Shown one piece after another: positions 14,188 through 20,849 of a DNA stretch of 21,161 nucleotides (position 1 is the first letter of the stretch; each line of letters starts with the position of its first letter). Source of the DNA: a virus; the IMG/VR virus record IMGVR_UViG_3300025732_000323, positions 1 through 21,161 of that record; one strand, given 5' to 3'. Made by a program: the position numbers and the translations under genes. The notes under the pieces were generated by a model. The model searched no databases. It saw nothing but the letters and a program-made list of their open reading frames with translations, and had not been told where the DNA came from.

Positions 14188-15141
14188 ATGATACAAGAAC
14201 TCTTTACTGAGAAGTACCGTCCAAAAAACCTGGAGCAAATGATACTCCCAAGCCGCATCCGCAAATCTATTGCTGACGGCGCGCTGCACCAAAACTACCT
14301 GTTCTACGGTTCGCCGGGTTTAGGAAAAACTTCGTTGGCTAAAGTTTTAGCTGGAAACTATCCATACCTATACATTAACGTCTCAGATGAAAGTTCTGTG
14401 GACGTTATTCGCGAAAAAATTACTAACTGGTGCTCAACCATATCATTATTAGATGGCGGTGAAAAATACAAGGTGGTCATCCTTGATGAGATGGATGGCG
14501 CTTCAGACCAGTTCTACAAAGCCCTACGCGCCACTATTGAAAAATTTGCTGCAACCGCTCGTTTTGTGGGAACATGTAATTACATTAACAAAGTACCAGA
14601 ACCGGTACAATCAAGGTTTACCTGTATCTCCTTTGACTTTATCAACAAGGAGGAAGAGAAGGAAGTAATGGTGGAGTTCATTAAACGGACATGGGCAATT
14701 TTAAAGAACGCAGGTATTACTATCGAGAAAGACGCGGTTATTGAGTTTGTTAAACGTAACTTTCCGGATATGCGTTCGATACTCAATAAGGTACAAAACT
14801 TCATTATTCAAGGAGTAACCGAGATTAAAGTAGAAGATGTAAAGCAATTAAACTACTCCTTTCGTGACATCTTTGAACTTGTATGTTCACCAAAGGCCGA
14901 CCCTTCAGAAACATACAAGTTTATGATGGTTAATTATGGGAGTAAAGTAGACGATGTATTGGCGTCTTTAGGCTCTGAACTGCCGGAATATATTCGAGAA
15001 AATCAACCAAACCTTGCTCATAAAATTCCTCAGGTGGTTATCAAATCAGCACACTATCAATCACAAAGAGTAACAGTAATCGACCCAGCAATTTCTATGG
15101 TTGCTGCTGTGTACGAATGTCAAATCATTATGAATTCCTAA
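14188..15141 (+). CDS. 44: Sliding clamp loader large subunit gp44 (AAA+)
   Basis: 317 aa, almost the same as T4 gp44 (319 aa). It is the ATPase subunit that opens and loads the gp45 clamp at primer ends and, in T4, thereby also enables late transcription. Motifs: TEKYRPKNLEQMI at the N-terminus, Walker A GSPGLGKT at 41-48, Walker B VILDEMDGAS with D100/E101, sensor 1 TCNYINKVP near 129-137, and arginine finger QSRFTC with R143. The C-terminal third is the helical collar. The small subunit gene 62, adjacent in T4, is not next to it here; a candidate lies at 17162. The downstream KTSC gene starts 2 nt after the stop. Confidence 0.94.
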   Translation: MIQELFTEKYRPKNLEQMILPSRIRKSIADGALHQNYLFYGSPGLGKTSLAKVLAGNYPYLYINVSDESSVDVIREKITNWCSTISLLDGGEKYKVVILDEMDGASDQFYKALRATIEKFAATARFVGTCNYINKVPEPVQSRFTCISFDFINKEEEKEVMVEFIKRTWAILKNAGITIEKDAVIEFVKRNFPDMRSILNKVQNFIIQGVTEIKVEDVKQLNYSFRDIFELVCSPKADPSETYKFMMVNYGSKVDDVLASLGSELPEYIRENQPNLAHKIPQVVIKSAHYQSQRVTVIDPAISMVAAVYECQIIMNS

Positions 15142-15143
15142 AT

Positions 15144-15419
15144 ATGAAAGTAACAACAACAGAATGCCGCAGCTGGGACTCTTCACTAATTAAGTGGACT
15201 GAGTACACGCCGGATGACCAAACACTATACGTGGTATTTAGCAACGAGCTAGCATACAGCTATGAAGGCGTAACCGAAGAAGAGTATCAAGCTTTCTGCG
15301 GCGCAGAATCTCAAGGTTCTTACTTTGCTAAACACTTTCGCAGTAAGAAAACTTACAACAAAATTGAAAACACTGAAGGAGTAGATACCAATGAATCCAC
15401 AGGGAATACACAGAACTAG
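15144..15419 (+). CDS. KTSC-domain protein
   Basis: 91 aa from the ATG 2 nt after the gene 44 stop; an in-frame ATG at 15117 would overlap gene 44 and lies before the domain. The body fits the KTSC domain: WDSSLIKWTEYTPDDQTLYV near the start, YSYEGVTEEEYQAF in the middle, and GSYFAKHFRSKKTYNKI near the end, where the family's Lys-Thr/Ser-Cys and YF-x-x-xI/F-R pattern lies. Family members are small, widespread in phages and bacteria, and of unclear function; some are linked to lysyl-tRNA synthetase or nucleic-acid binding. The last 20 residues are polar and disordered. It overlaps the next gene by 29 nt. Confidence 0.85.
   Translation: MKVTTTECRSWDSSLIKWTEYTPDDQTLYVVFSNELAYSYEGVTEEEYQAFCGAESQGSYFAKHFRSKKTYNKIENTEGVDTNESTGNTQN
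15376..15381 (+). promoter_or_regulatory. Shine-Dalgarno-like AAGGAG before the 84-aa gene
   Basis: AAGGAG lies 9 nt before ATG 15391, inside the KTSC gene. It is the only clear Shine-Dalgarno match found at any start in this window. It may be chance, but it supports the chosen start. Confidence 0.4.
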
Positions 15420-15645
15420 TCACGTAGTTGCGTATATTAAGAGCAACTATCCACAAATGGATCCTCGTAAATTTGACGTAGTTAAGGTAGGACCACGTGT
15501 ATACATGTATGCAGTCGATAGCACAGGGCTACTTCAAAGAAAATTTATCTTCCAGGGAAATCTTCCGGCAATCAACGAGCTCTCAGTACTTATGAATAGC
15601 TTTGAGCGAAACGTAAAAGATGCAATTAAGGGGCTAGGCTACTAA
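15391..15645 (+). CDS. Unknown 84-aa protein
   Basis: Unrecognised. Basic, mixed alpha/beta: HVVAYIKSNYPQMDPRKF, then two likely beta strands (FDVVKVGPRVYMYAVDS and LLQRKFIFQG), then a C-terminal helix (ELSVLMNSFERNVKDAIKGL). It overlaps the KTSC gene by 29 nt in another frame and is followed by a 78-nt leader with hairpins, so it seems to end this transcription unit. No catalytic motif or membrane segment is visible. Confidence 0.77.
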   Translation: MNPQGIHRTSHVVAYIKSNYPQMDPRKFDVVKVGPRVYMYAVDSTGLLQRKFIFQGNLPAINELSVLMNSFERNVKDAIKGLGY

Positions 15646-15655
15646 TTGTTAATAT

Positions 15656-15693
15656 CTTTTGCGCCCAAAAGTTTCAAATGTAAAAACTTTTGG
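15656..15693 (+). terminator. Overlapping hairpins in the rnh leader (terminator or attenuator)
   Basis: CCAAAAGTTT (15665-15674) pairs perfectly with AAACTTTTGG (15684-15693) over 10 bp with a 9-nt loop, followed by TTAATTTTAT, a terminator-like arrangement. CTTTTG at 15656-15661 can instead pair with CAAAAG at 15666-15671 across a 4-nt CGCC loop, excluding the longer stem. The stem has few G-C pairs, so termination would be weak. It lies after the stop of the 84-aa gene and before rnh. Confidence 0.55.
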
Positions 15694-15723
15694 TTAATTT
15701 TATACTATACAAAAAATAACAAT

Positions 15724-16827
15724 ATGAACCTTATATTTGACGGGAACTATTTCTTTTACAAAACGCTCTTCATTTTTGGAGGCTATAGCGGAAATGGCGG
15801 AAAAACTCTTGAGTCCAGACAGGACCAGGAGATGTTTATTCGCAAGATAGCCACGGACATGGCTCACTCAATTCGCACGTTCGGAAACCCAAGCCGTATC
15901 ATCTTTACTATTGATTCCAAGTCTTGGAGAAAGGAAGTAGAAATTGAGGATGGTGGTTACAAAACAAATCGTGATAAAGGCGACTCACCAATTGATTGGG
16001 ACAGCTTCTACAAACTTATGAATGAGTTTGCTATCATCTTAAAGAAAAAAGGCTTTATCGTTTCTAAGGAGGAACGAGCTGAAGGTGATGACCTTATGTA
16101 TCTTTGGGCTGACGAACTCTACAAAAACGGAGAGGACAGCATCATTATCACCGGTGACCGTGACTTAACACAATGCGTTCGTTGCAACGGCAAAAACTAT
16201 GTAGTGGTTTACAACCCTAACTCTAAAAGCCGTAAGATTGTAGCTCCTAAAGGGTTTACTGAGTGGCTAAAAAAGGAAGAGTATGATTTGTTCGATGCTA
16301 GTACTTTTATGAACCGCAGCAAAGACCTTATTGCAGAAGCCGCTAACAGCATTCCAGTGGAGGAAATTGACGAGGCTTACCTTATCTTTGAAAAGGTGAT
16401 TATTGGCGATGCGGGAGATACTGTTCCTCCGATATGGACGTGGGAAAGCAAAGGAAAAACTTTCCGTGTTACGCCGGCAAAGGCCGCTCGAATATACGAG
16501 GTAATGCAAATGATGAAACCTATCGAGGATGTTTTTGAACTTCCACATCGAGCACAGGAAATATCAAACGCTCTAAACAGTGTTTGTAAACAGTCAACTA
16601 CTGCTGACGCAATTCGACCAAGGCTGGAAAGAAATCTAAGATTGGTTTACTTAGACCATCGAATTATCCCAAGCGAAATTATTGAGGCATGGGCTGCATC
16701 ATATAGCGGTGATTCCCCTAAAATGCTAAGCGCAAAAGCTTATGATATGAATTACCTACTTGAAGGTACTCGCTTTATTAGCGGCGGAAGAACTTTTGAA
16801 GCGGATATCTTTTCAAAGTTTAAGTAA
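15724..16827 (+). CDS. rnh: RNase H / 5'-3' exonuclease (T4 Rnh, FEN-1 family)
   Basis: 367 aa from ATG 15724; an upstream in-frame TTG at 15646 would include the hairpin leader and is rejected. The enzyme removes RNA primers and 5' flaps on the lagging strand. It starts with MNLIFDGNYFFYKT, which carries the first conserved Asp. Acidic clusters follow: EGDDLMYLWAD with E120, D122 and D123, IITGDRDLTQ with D145 and D147, and IIGDAGDTVPP with D229 and D232, the entry to the helix-hairpin-helix region. All expected metal ligands are present. T4 Rnh is 305 aa, so this version is longer. The leader (ACAAAAAATAACAAT) is the A-rich type. The next gene begins at its stop (TAATG). Confidence 0.89.
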   Translation: MNLIFDGNYFFYKTLFIFGGYSGNGGKTLESRQDQEMFIRKIATDMAHSIRTFGNPSRIIFTIDSKSWRKEVEIEDGGYKTNRDKGDSPIDWDSFYKLMNEFAIILKKKGFIVSKEERAEGDDLMYLWADELYKNGEDSIIITGDRDLTQCVRCNGKNYVVVYNPNSKSRKIVAPKGFTEWLKKEEYDLFDASTFMNRSKDLIAEAANSIPVEEIDEAYLIFEKVIIGDAGDTVPPIWTWESKGKTFRVTPAKAARIYEVMQMMKPIEDVFELPHRAQEISNALNSVCKQSTTADAIRPRLERNLRLVYLDHRIIPSEIIEAWAASYSGDSPKMLSAKAYDMNYLLEGTRFISGGRTFEADIFSKFK

Positions 16828-17159
16828 TGAGCGCGCTACCACTAACAATCGTAATTGCAGCAGACCCTGATGCAATCGTTGAATGGTCTGAGTCAAGAAA
16901 GACTTTAATGCACGACCTAACGCTAGAAGGCGCAAACGCATTAATGGTTAACACAGAGAAAGAAGAACAAATTCTCATTAACTTTTACGAAAGCTTTGGA
17001 GATAGTCTGCCTTACGCTGATGTGTCAATTCACAGAGATGAGATATTAGATAGCCTTGAAATAGCTTTAGAGTACTATGTAAATGAAGAACTTTTTGAAA
17101 AGGCTGTGATAGCGCGAGATCTCATCAAAACCTTTTTACAACAGGAAAATATAAATTAG
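16827..17159 (+). CDS. Unknown 110-aa protein with UVR-like C-terminal helix pair
   Basis: Acidic, unrecognised. It starts in a TAATG junction with rnh, so it is probably coupled to it. The N-terminal part has a hydrophobic strand (LPLTIVIAADPDAIVEW). The C-terminal helices, with ELFEKAVIARDLIKTF, resemble the UVR motif that mediates UvrB-UvrC and ClpC-McsA contacts, although one short match is weak evidence. A protein-protein contact role in the replication or protease genes that follow is possible. A TATAAATT sequence (17150-17157) near its end resembles a T4 late promoter for the next gene. Confidence 0.8.
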   Translation: MSALPLTIVIAADPDAIVEWSESRKTLMHDLTLEGANALMVNTEKEEQILINFYESFGDSLPYADVSIHRDEILDSLEIALEYYVNEELFEKAVIARDLIKTFLQQENIN

Positions 17160-17161
17160 GT

Positions 17162-17575
17162 ATGAGCGACTTATTTGAATTCATTAACGGAATGGTTTCT
17201 AAGCCAGAAGAGTTTAAGAAAACCAAGATGCATGAGAGAGCAAAACATTTTTTCATGGTAAATAGGCTATGCAGCATTGCTTTTCCAGTGCAGGCATCCT
17301 ACTTTAATCACATAAAGATAAATCCTGCGCAAGCAGTTACTTTTTGGCAAACACTGCTATCTGCAAAGTATAACCGTACCCCAAATTGGATGTATGTAAA
17401 GACTGCAAAGGCTAAAGCTGAAAAGAAAGCTGTTCAACCTGTGAGCGATGAAGTAATGCGCTCTTACTGCGAAACATACAAAATATCAAGAAGAGACTTA
17501 GATACTGCAATTCTGATGCTAGGACAAAGCATGGAAAAAGAGCTAAAAGATTTTGAACAACTAACACAACAATAA
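17162..17575 (+). CDS. 62: Candidate clamp loader small subunit, gp62-like
   Basis: 137 aa, basic and helical. Its layout recalls the short gp62 of T4-like cyanophages: MVNRLCSIAFPVQASYFNHIKINP near 32-55, a basic segment NRTPNWMYVKTAKAK near 71-85, then VMRSYCETYKISRRDLDTAILML near 98-120. The spacing of VNR, the basic/aromatic P-x-W segment and the Y-x-x-S helix is similar, but identity is low and this is from memory. gp62 bridges gp44 subunits in the loader; T4 gp62 is 187 aa. Here the gene is separated from 44 by four genes. It overlaps the ClpP-like gene start by one base (TAATG). If not gp62, it is unknown. Confidence 0.5.
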   Translation: MSDLFEFINGMVSKPEEFKKTKMHERAKHFFMVNRLCSIAFPVQASYFNHIKINPAQAVTFWQTLLSAKYNRTPNWMYVKTAKAKAEKKAVQPVSDEVMRSYCETYKISRRDLDTAILMLGQSMEKELKDFEQLTQQ

Positions 17576-18144
17576 TGGCAACAACATTTTCAATACCCGA
17601 ACCAAAAGATAGAAACTTGTATCTTGCTTCCCAGGTGAATCAGGAAAGCATGAATAAATTGTCTAAAGAAATCATCGAGATCAACGAGTCTGACGATTAC
17701 CTAAAGAAGCTTTACGCTGTTCATGACATAGTGTATACACCGAAGCCAATTAAAATCTACATTGATTCGTATGGTGGTGCGGTTTACCAATGCTTTGGTT
17801 TGATTGGTGTTATGGAAAAAAGTCAAACACCAGTGCATACATACGTTACCGGCTGTGCAATGAGCTGTGGATTTATCATTCTTATTCATGGGCATAAGAG
17901 ATTTGGTTATCAGCACGCAACTCCTCTGTACCACCAAGTATCTACAGGGTTTTGGGGAAAAGTCGCAGACATGGAAGATGACCTTAAAGAGGCCAAAAGG
18001 CTACAGAAAAAAATTGAGGACATGACAATCTCAAAGACCAAGATTACGCCATCCAAATTAGAAAAGGTGTATAAGCGCAAGACTGATTGGTTTATGTCAG
18101 CTGATGAGGCTCTTAAACTTGGCGTCATTGATGAGATAGTCTAA
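17575..18144 (+). CDS. ClpP-like serine protease (S14 family)
   Basis: 189 aa with the ClpP/crotonase-type fold. The catalytic triad is complete: S97 in GCAMSCGF, H120 in PLYHQ, and D171 in KTDWFMSADEA. IYIDSYGGAVYQCFGLIGVM (61-80) is the characteristic oxyanion and core region, and the tail LGVIDEIV is typical. No partner Clp ATPase is visible in the window. Phage S14 proteases often process capsid or scaffold proteins; since no gp21-type protease gene follows the portal here, this enzyme may do prohead maturation, or it may alter host proteolysis. No signal peptide. The start is fixed by the TAATG junction with the preceding gene; the gene ends 39 nt before the next promoter. Confidence 0.88.
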   Translation: MATTFSIPEPKDRNLYLASQVNQESMNKLSKEIIEINESDDYLKKLYAVHDIVYTPKPIKIYIDSYGGAVYQCFGLIGVMEKSQTPVHTYVTGCAMSCGFIILIHGHKRFGYQHATPLYHQVSTGFWGKVADMEDDLKEAKRLQKKIEDMTISKTKITPSKLEKVYKRKTDWFMSADEALKLGVIDEIV

Positions 18145-18155
18145 AAACTAGACCG

Positions 18156-18181
18156 GTGATATATAAAGAAAAGTATATCAC
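18156..18181 (+). promoter_or_regulatory. TATATA promoter element within a palindrome, upstream of the gp14-like gene
   Basis: GTGATATATAAA (18156-18167) matches the promoter consensus, with TATATA at 18160-18165, 24 nt before the start. The arms GTGATATA (18156-18163) and TATATCAC (18174-18181) are perfect inverted repeats around a 10-nt AT-only-plus-two-G spacer. The palindrome could be an operator or could form a hairpin ending 2 nt before the start codon. Confidence 0.6.
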
Positions 18182-18183
18182 AA

Positions 18184-20187
18184 TTGAGCTGCACAACGAC
18201 TCTTACCAGCATTGGGGAATATGTTAGGATAACCCAAAACAAGCCTTTTCGATACGTTACCAAAATGACAGGTTGGAGTGAAATTATCACTGGAATCGGT
18301 CAGCTAAAGAAAGAATTTAGATGGGGCACTAACAATCGAGTGAAGGCGTCCTGGATGGACCTTACCACGGAAAATCTCACGCGCATCATATTAGACCCAA
18401 CCAAAGACTTGTTTGTAGACTTTCGGTATACTCTGATAGGCGGAGGCCCTATTACCATTGAGGATGTAATGTTAGAATTTGAGCAAACAGAAGATGCTCT
18501 AGATCCTTATTTAGGCTATCACCCTCCTATGCTAGTTGGTGATAGAGGTAATATCAGCAATTTAACAAAGATTGAAAACTTTACGTTCAAACCTTACGAC
18601 GTAAATCCAGCAGTTGTGTTGTACAAAGAGCTGAGTGCAACAATAAATAAGATGTTTGGCCACGACGTGATGTATGCACGTGCTGTGCCTATGGCTGTTG
18701 GCCGCGATGTAGTACTGCATGAGTGGACACTTTATGACGTGGATGACCCATGCTGTGTAAAAGTTCTTGTTCCAAACAACGAGTTTCCTGATAGCAAAAT
18801 CAACTTCAATCCATTTGGGCTAGATTTTGAAATGCCTTTTGAAGTGCATATTGTTAAGGAGTACTATGAAGGTGTTTTTGGTGTGGGTACCGCTCCGCAG
18901 CAACATGACATCGTCTACTTTCCAATAACAGACAGAATTTACGAAGTAGAAAGCTCGTACCTTTTCCGTGACATTATGCAGAAGGAGGTGTACTGGAAAG
19001 TTTCCTTGAAAAAATACGCGCCAAAGTCAAATCGTTACGAGCCTACGGATTTGCGTGAGCAGTTTGACTCTCTTACTGCTGATACTGAAGAAGAGTTTGG
19101 CGAAGAGGTTCGTGAAGAAGAAATTCAAGACACAAAACCCCAACAGTACGACCAAAAGATTGGTTCGAGATATTATGACCCAATACGACAAACTATAAAC
19201 GACGACCTGGTGATCGTGGAACAGCAGCTAAAGAACTGGAGTAACATATTGTCGGAAAGCCAATATGACCTTCGCTCTATCTTTAACGTTCTAGACAATC
19301 CTATTGCTGTGACGTATAAAGCTTTTTCGACCTTTCCTGGTACATCCGAAGCAAACAGAGCTTTGTGTGGGTGGTTTAAAGAGATTAAACCAAGAGTTAC
19401 GCTTCCTAAAGATGTCGTTAAAGGTTCCATCATTAAGGGCACGCCTGGCGCAACTACCACGCCGATAAGTTTTTCTATACTGCCTAAGCGCAACTATCAA
19501 CCTGGTGACTTGCTAAAAGTTAGCCGATTCAATGGACTAACACTATACGGAACGTTTGTTTCAAGTACACAAATTGTTGGAGGTTTTACTATTGTGATGG
19601 AAGTTCGCAACGAAATTATACAGTACTTAGACTCATACTTCCCTAACTGGGCTAGCACCTCAGTTACAAGTGGCTATCATTTAGAGCCTACATACGAAAA
19701 AATCTTTATGGACGGTTGGGATGGACAAAGCGGTTGGAAGCTCTCCTCTTACGCAGGAAGGTTCATCGTTTTCAAATCAACGTATGAGGATATCATCTTT
19801 ATACTACAAAACAACCTGGTAGAGGATAGTTGGTACGGCTTCTTCTTTAATGTAAGCAATACATACCAACAAATTTCATTGGACTTATGGGTGCGCAAAT
19901 GGAGCGAAACCTCTCCAACTCCCGCACAGACCACAGACTTGGAGAATATATACTCTAAATCTGTGATAACGACGGTAGACGATAGGTCTGCTAGCAATTA
20001 CAGGTACCGCATTCACGGAGCAAACATGGTGTATACTAACATCAGATTGTTTGAAGAAACCGAGAATGATTTACAAAAACAAATGATAGTTCTAAACCAA
20101 ACTATAGTACAGGATTCGCAGTTTGCTGTCATTATTGACAATGCTATTCCAAGACTTCGATTACCGTTTATAGCAAAAAGTAAGTAA
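18184..20187 (+). CDS. 14: Large virion structural protein with gp14 neck-like region
   Basis: 667 aa. The TTG at 18184 is the only start codon between the upstream in-frame stop (18157-18159) and the first ATG at codon 28; its distance from the promoter fits the other genes, and the sequence before codon 28 looks coding. Residues about 145-290 resemble T4 gp14, a neck protein: MFGHDVMYARAVP, then FNPFGLDFEMPFEVHIVKEY, then HDIVYFPITDRIYEVES and a strand ending SLKKY. T4 gp14 is 256 aa, so other domains are added: an acidic linker near 290-315, a middle region, and a beta-rich domain near 510-645 (SGWKLSSYAGRF, GFFFNVSN, NMVYTNIRLFEE). The C-terminus is IDNAIPRLRLPFIAKSK. Located before the terminase genes. 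gp14 identity moderate; virion role likely. Confidence 0.6.
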   Translation: MSCTTTLTSIGEYVRITQNKPFRYVTKMTGWSEIITGIGQLKKEFRWGTNNRVKASWMDLTTENLTRIILDPTKDLFVDFRYTLIGGGPITIEDVMLEFEQTEDALDPYLGYHPPMLVGDRGNISNLTKIENFTFKPYDVNPAVVLYKELSATINKMFGHDVMYARAVPMAVGRDVVLHEWTLYDVDDPCCVKVLVPNNEFPDSKINFNPFGLDFEMPFEVHIVKEYYEGVFGVGTAPQQHDIVYFPITDRIYEVESSYLFRDIMQKEVYWKVSLKKYAPKSNRYEPTDLREQFDSLTADTEEEFGEEVREEEIQDTKPQQYDQKIGSRYYDPIRQTINDDLVIVEQQLKNWSNILSESQYDLRSIFNVLDNPIAVTYKAFSTFPGTSEANRALCGWFKEIKPRVTLPKDVVKGSIIKGTPGATTTPISFSILPKRNYQPGDLLKVSRFNGLTLYGTFVSSTQIVGGFTIVMEVRNEIIQYLDSYFPNWASTSVTSGYHLEPTYEKIFMDGWDGQSGWKLSSYAGRFIVFKSTYEDIIFILQNNLVEDSWYGFFFNVSNTYQQISLDLWVRKWSETSPTPAQTTDLENIYSKSVITTVDDRSASNYRYRIHGANMVYTNIRLFEETENDLQKQMIVLNQTIVQDSQFAVIIDNAIPRLRLPFIAKSK

Positions 20188-20189
20188 TT

Positions 20190-20849
20190 ATGCCAAGACA
20201 AGATAGTGATGAGCGCAAACGTGAAAAGCAGCTGCGTGATGACCTGGAAAAACTAATTGATACAGATCTCACAGAGATTAAAGGGTTGGTGCAGCAGGCT
20301 GAAAGTGTTCTCCCTCAAAGAAGCTCGGGCTTTCTAAACTACGAAGTAGTAAAAAAGGACGCTGATACACGCGCCAAAAAAATCGTGACTTCAATTGCTG
20401 AGTTTTACCTCAACAAGGACATGATTAGGGAGATACCTTACATTCGACAAAAGAACCTGGTAGACCATATCACAGTGTCAAACCTTTTGTTCCAAATGAA
20501 AACTGCGGAGCATGCAATCATTAAGTTGCTAGAAGAGATTGACAATGGGAATACTCACCCAAGAACTTTTGAGGTACTGGCATCCTTGCAACGTTCTAAG
20601 ATGGAAATTGTAAAACACTTAGCACAGTTTATGGTTGTGATGGAGCAAAACTATAAAAACCTCAAAGATGATTACCGAGTTAAAAAGGCAGAAGAGCCTA
20701 CTGGAGCTATCGGGGAAAGTTACGAGGACGTTCAATCCACGACACAATTCCGGGGTTCACGCGCACTAATTGAAACTTTGCGAGAGGCTGTTCCTGAGCA
20801 CCGTGCATCAGGAGACCTTAACAACGAAAATATAGAAGATGTCGAGTAG
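20190..20849 (+). CDS. 16: Terminase small subunit gp16
   Basis: 219 aa; regulates and aids DNA recognition by gp17 during packaging. The central coiled-coil helices include TAEHAIIKLLEEID, then NTHPRTFEVLASLQRSKMEI and VKHLAQFMVVMEQNYKNL, matching the T4 gp16 oligomerisation core (SPRHMEVFATLM and the helix after it). The C-terminal TTQFRGSRALIETLREA parallels the T4 FMGSPTELMDEI segment thought to contact gp17. The N-terminal 40 residues are highly charged (MPRQDSDERKREKQLRDD). It starts 2 nt after the gp14-like gene and overlaps gene 17 by 11 nt, the usual 16-17 arrangement. T4 gp16 is 164 aa; this one is longer mainly at the N-terminus. Confidence 0.82.
   Translation: MPRQDSDERKREKQLRDDLEKLIDTDLTEIKGLVQQAESVLPQRSSGFLNYEVVKKDADTRAKKIVTSIAEFYLNKDMIREIPYIRQKNLVDHITVSNLLFQMKTAEHAIIKLLEEIDNGNTHPRTFEVLASLQRSKMEIVKHLAQFMVVMEQNYKNLKDDYRVKKAEEPTGAIGESYEDVQSTTQFRGSRALIETLREAVPEHRASGDLNNENIEDVE

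Noticed and set aside
15646-15723. TTG start of the rnh frame 78 nt upstream of the ATG
   Set aside because: The region holds paired repeats and an A-rich leader, and the added residues are unlike the family; MNLIFDGNYF from 15724 is the normal N-terminus.
17150-17157. TATAAATT as a true late promoter for the gp62-like gene
   Set aside because: It lies inside the 3' end of the preceding coding sequence, only 12 nt before the next start, and lacks the GTG lead shared by most copies of the family; kept only as a remark.
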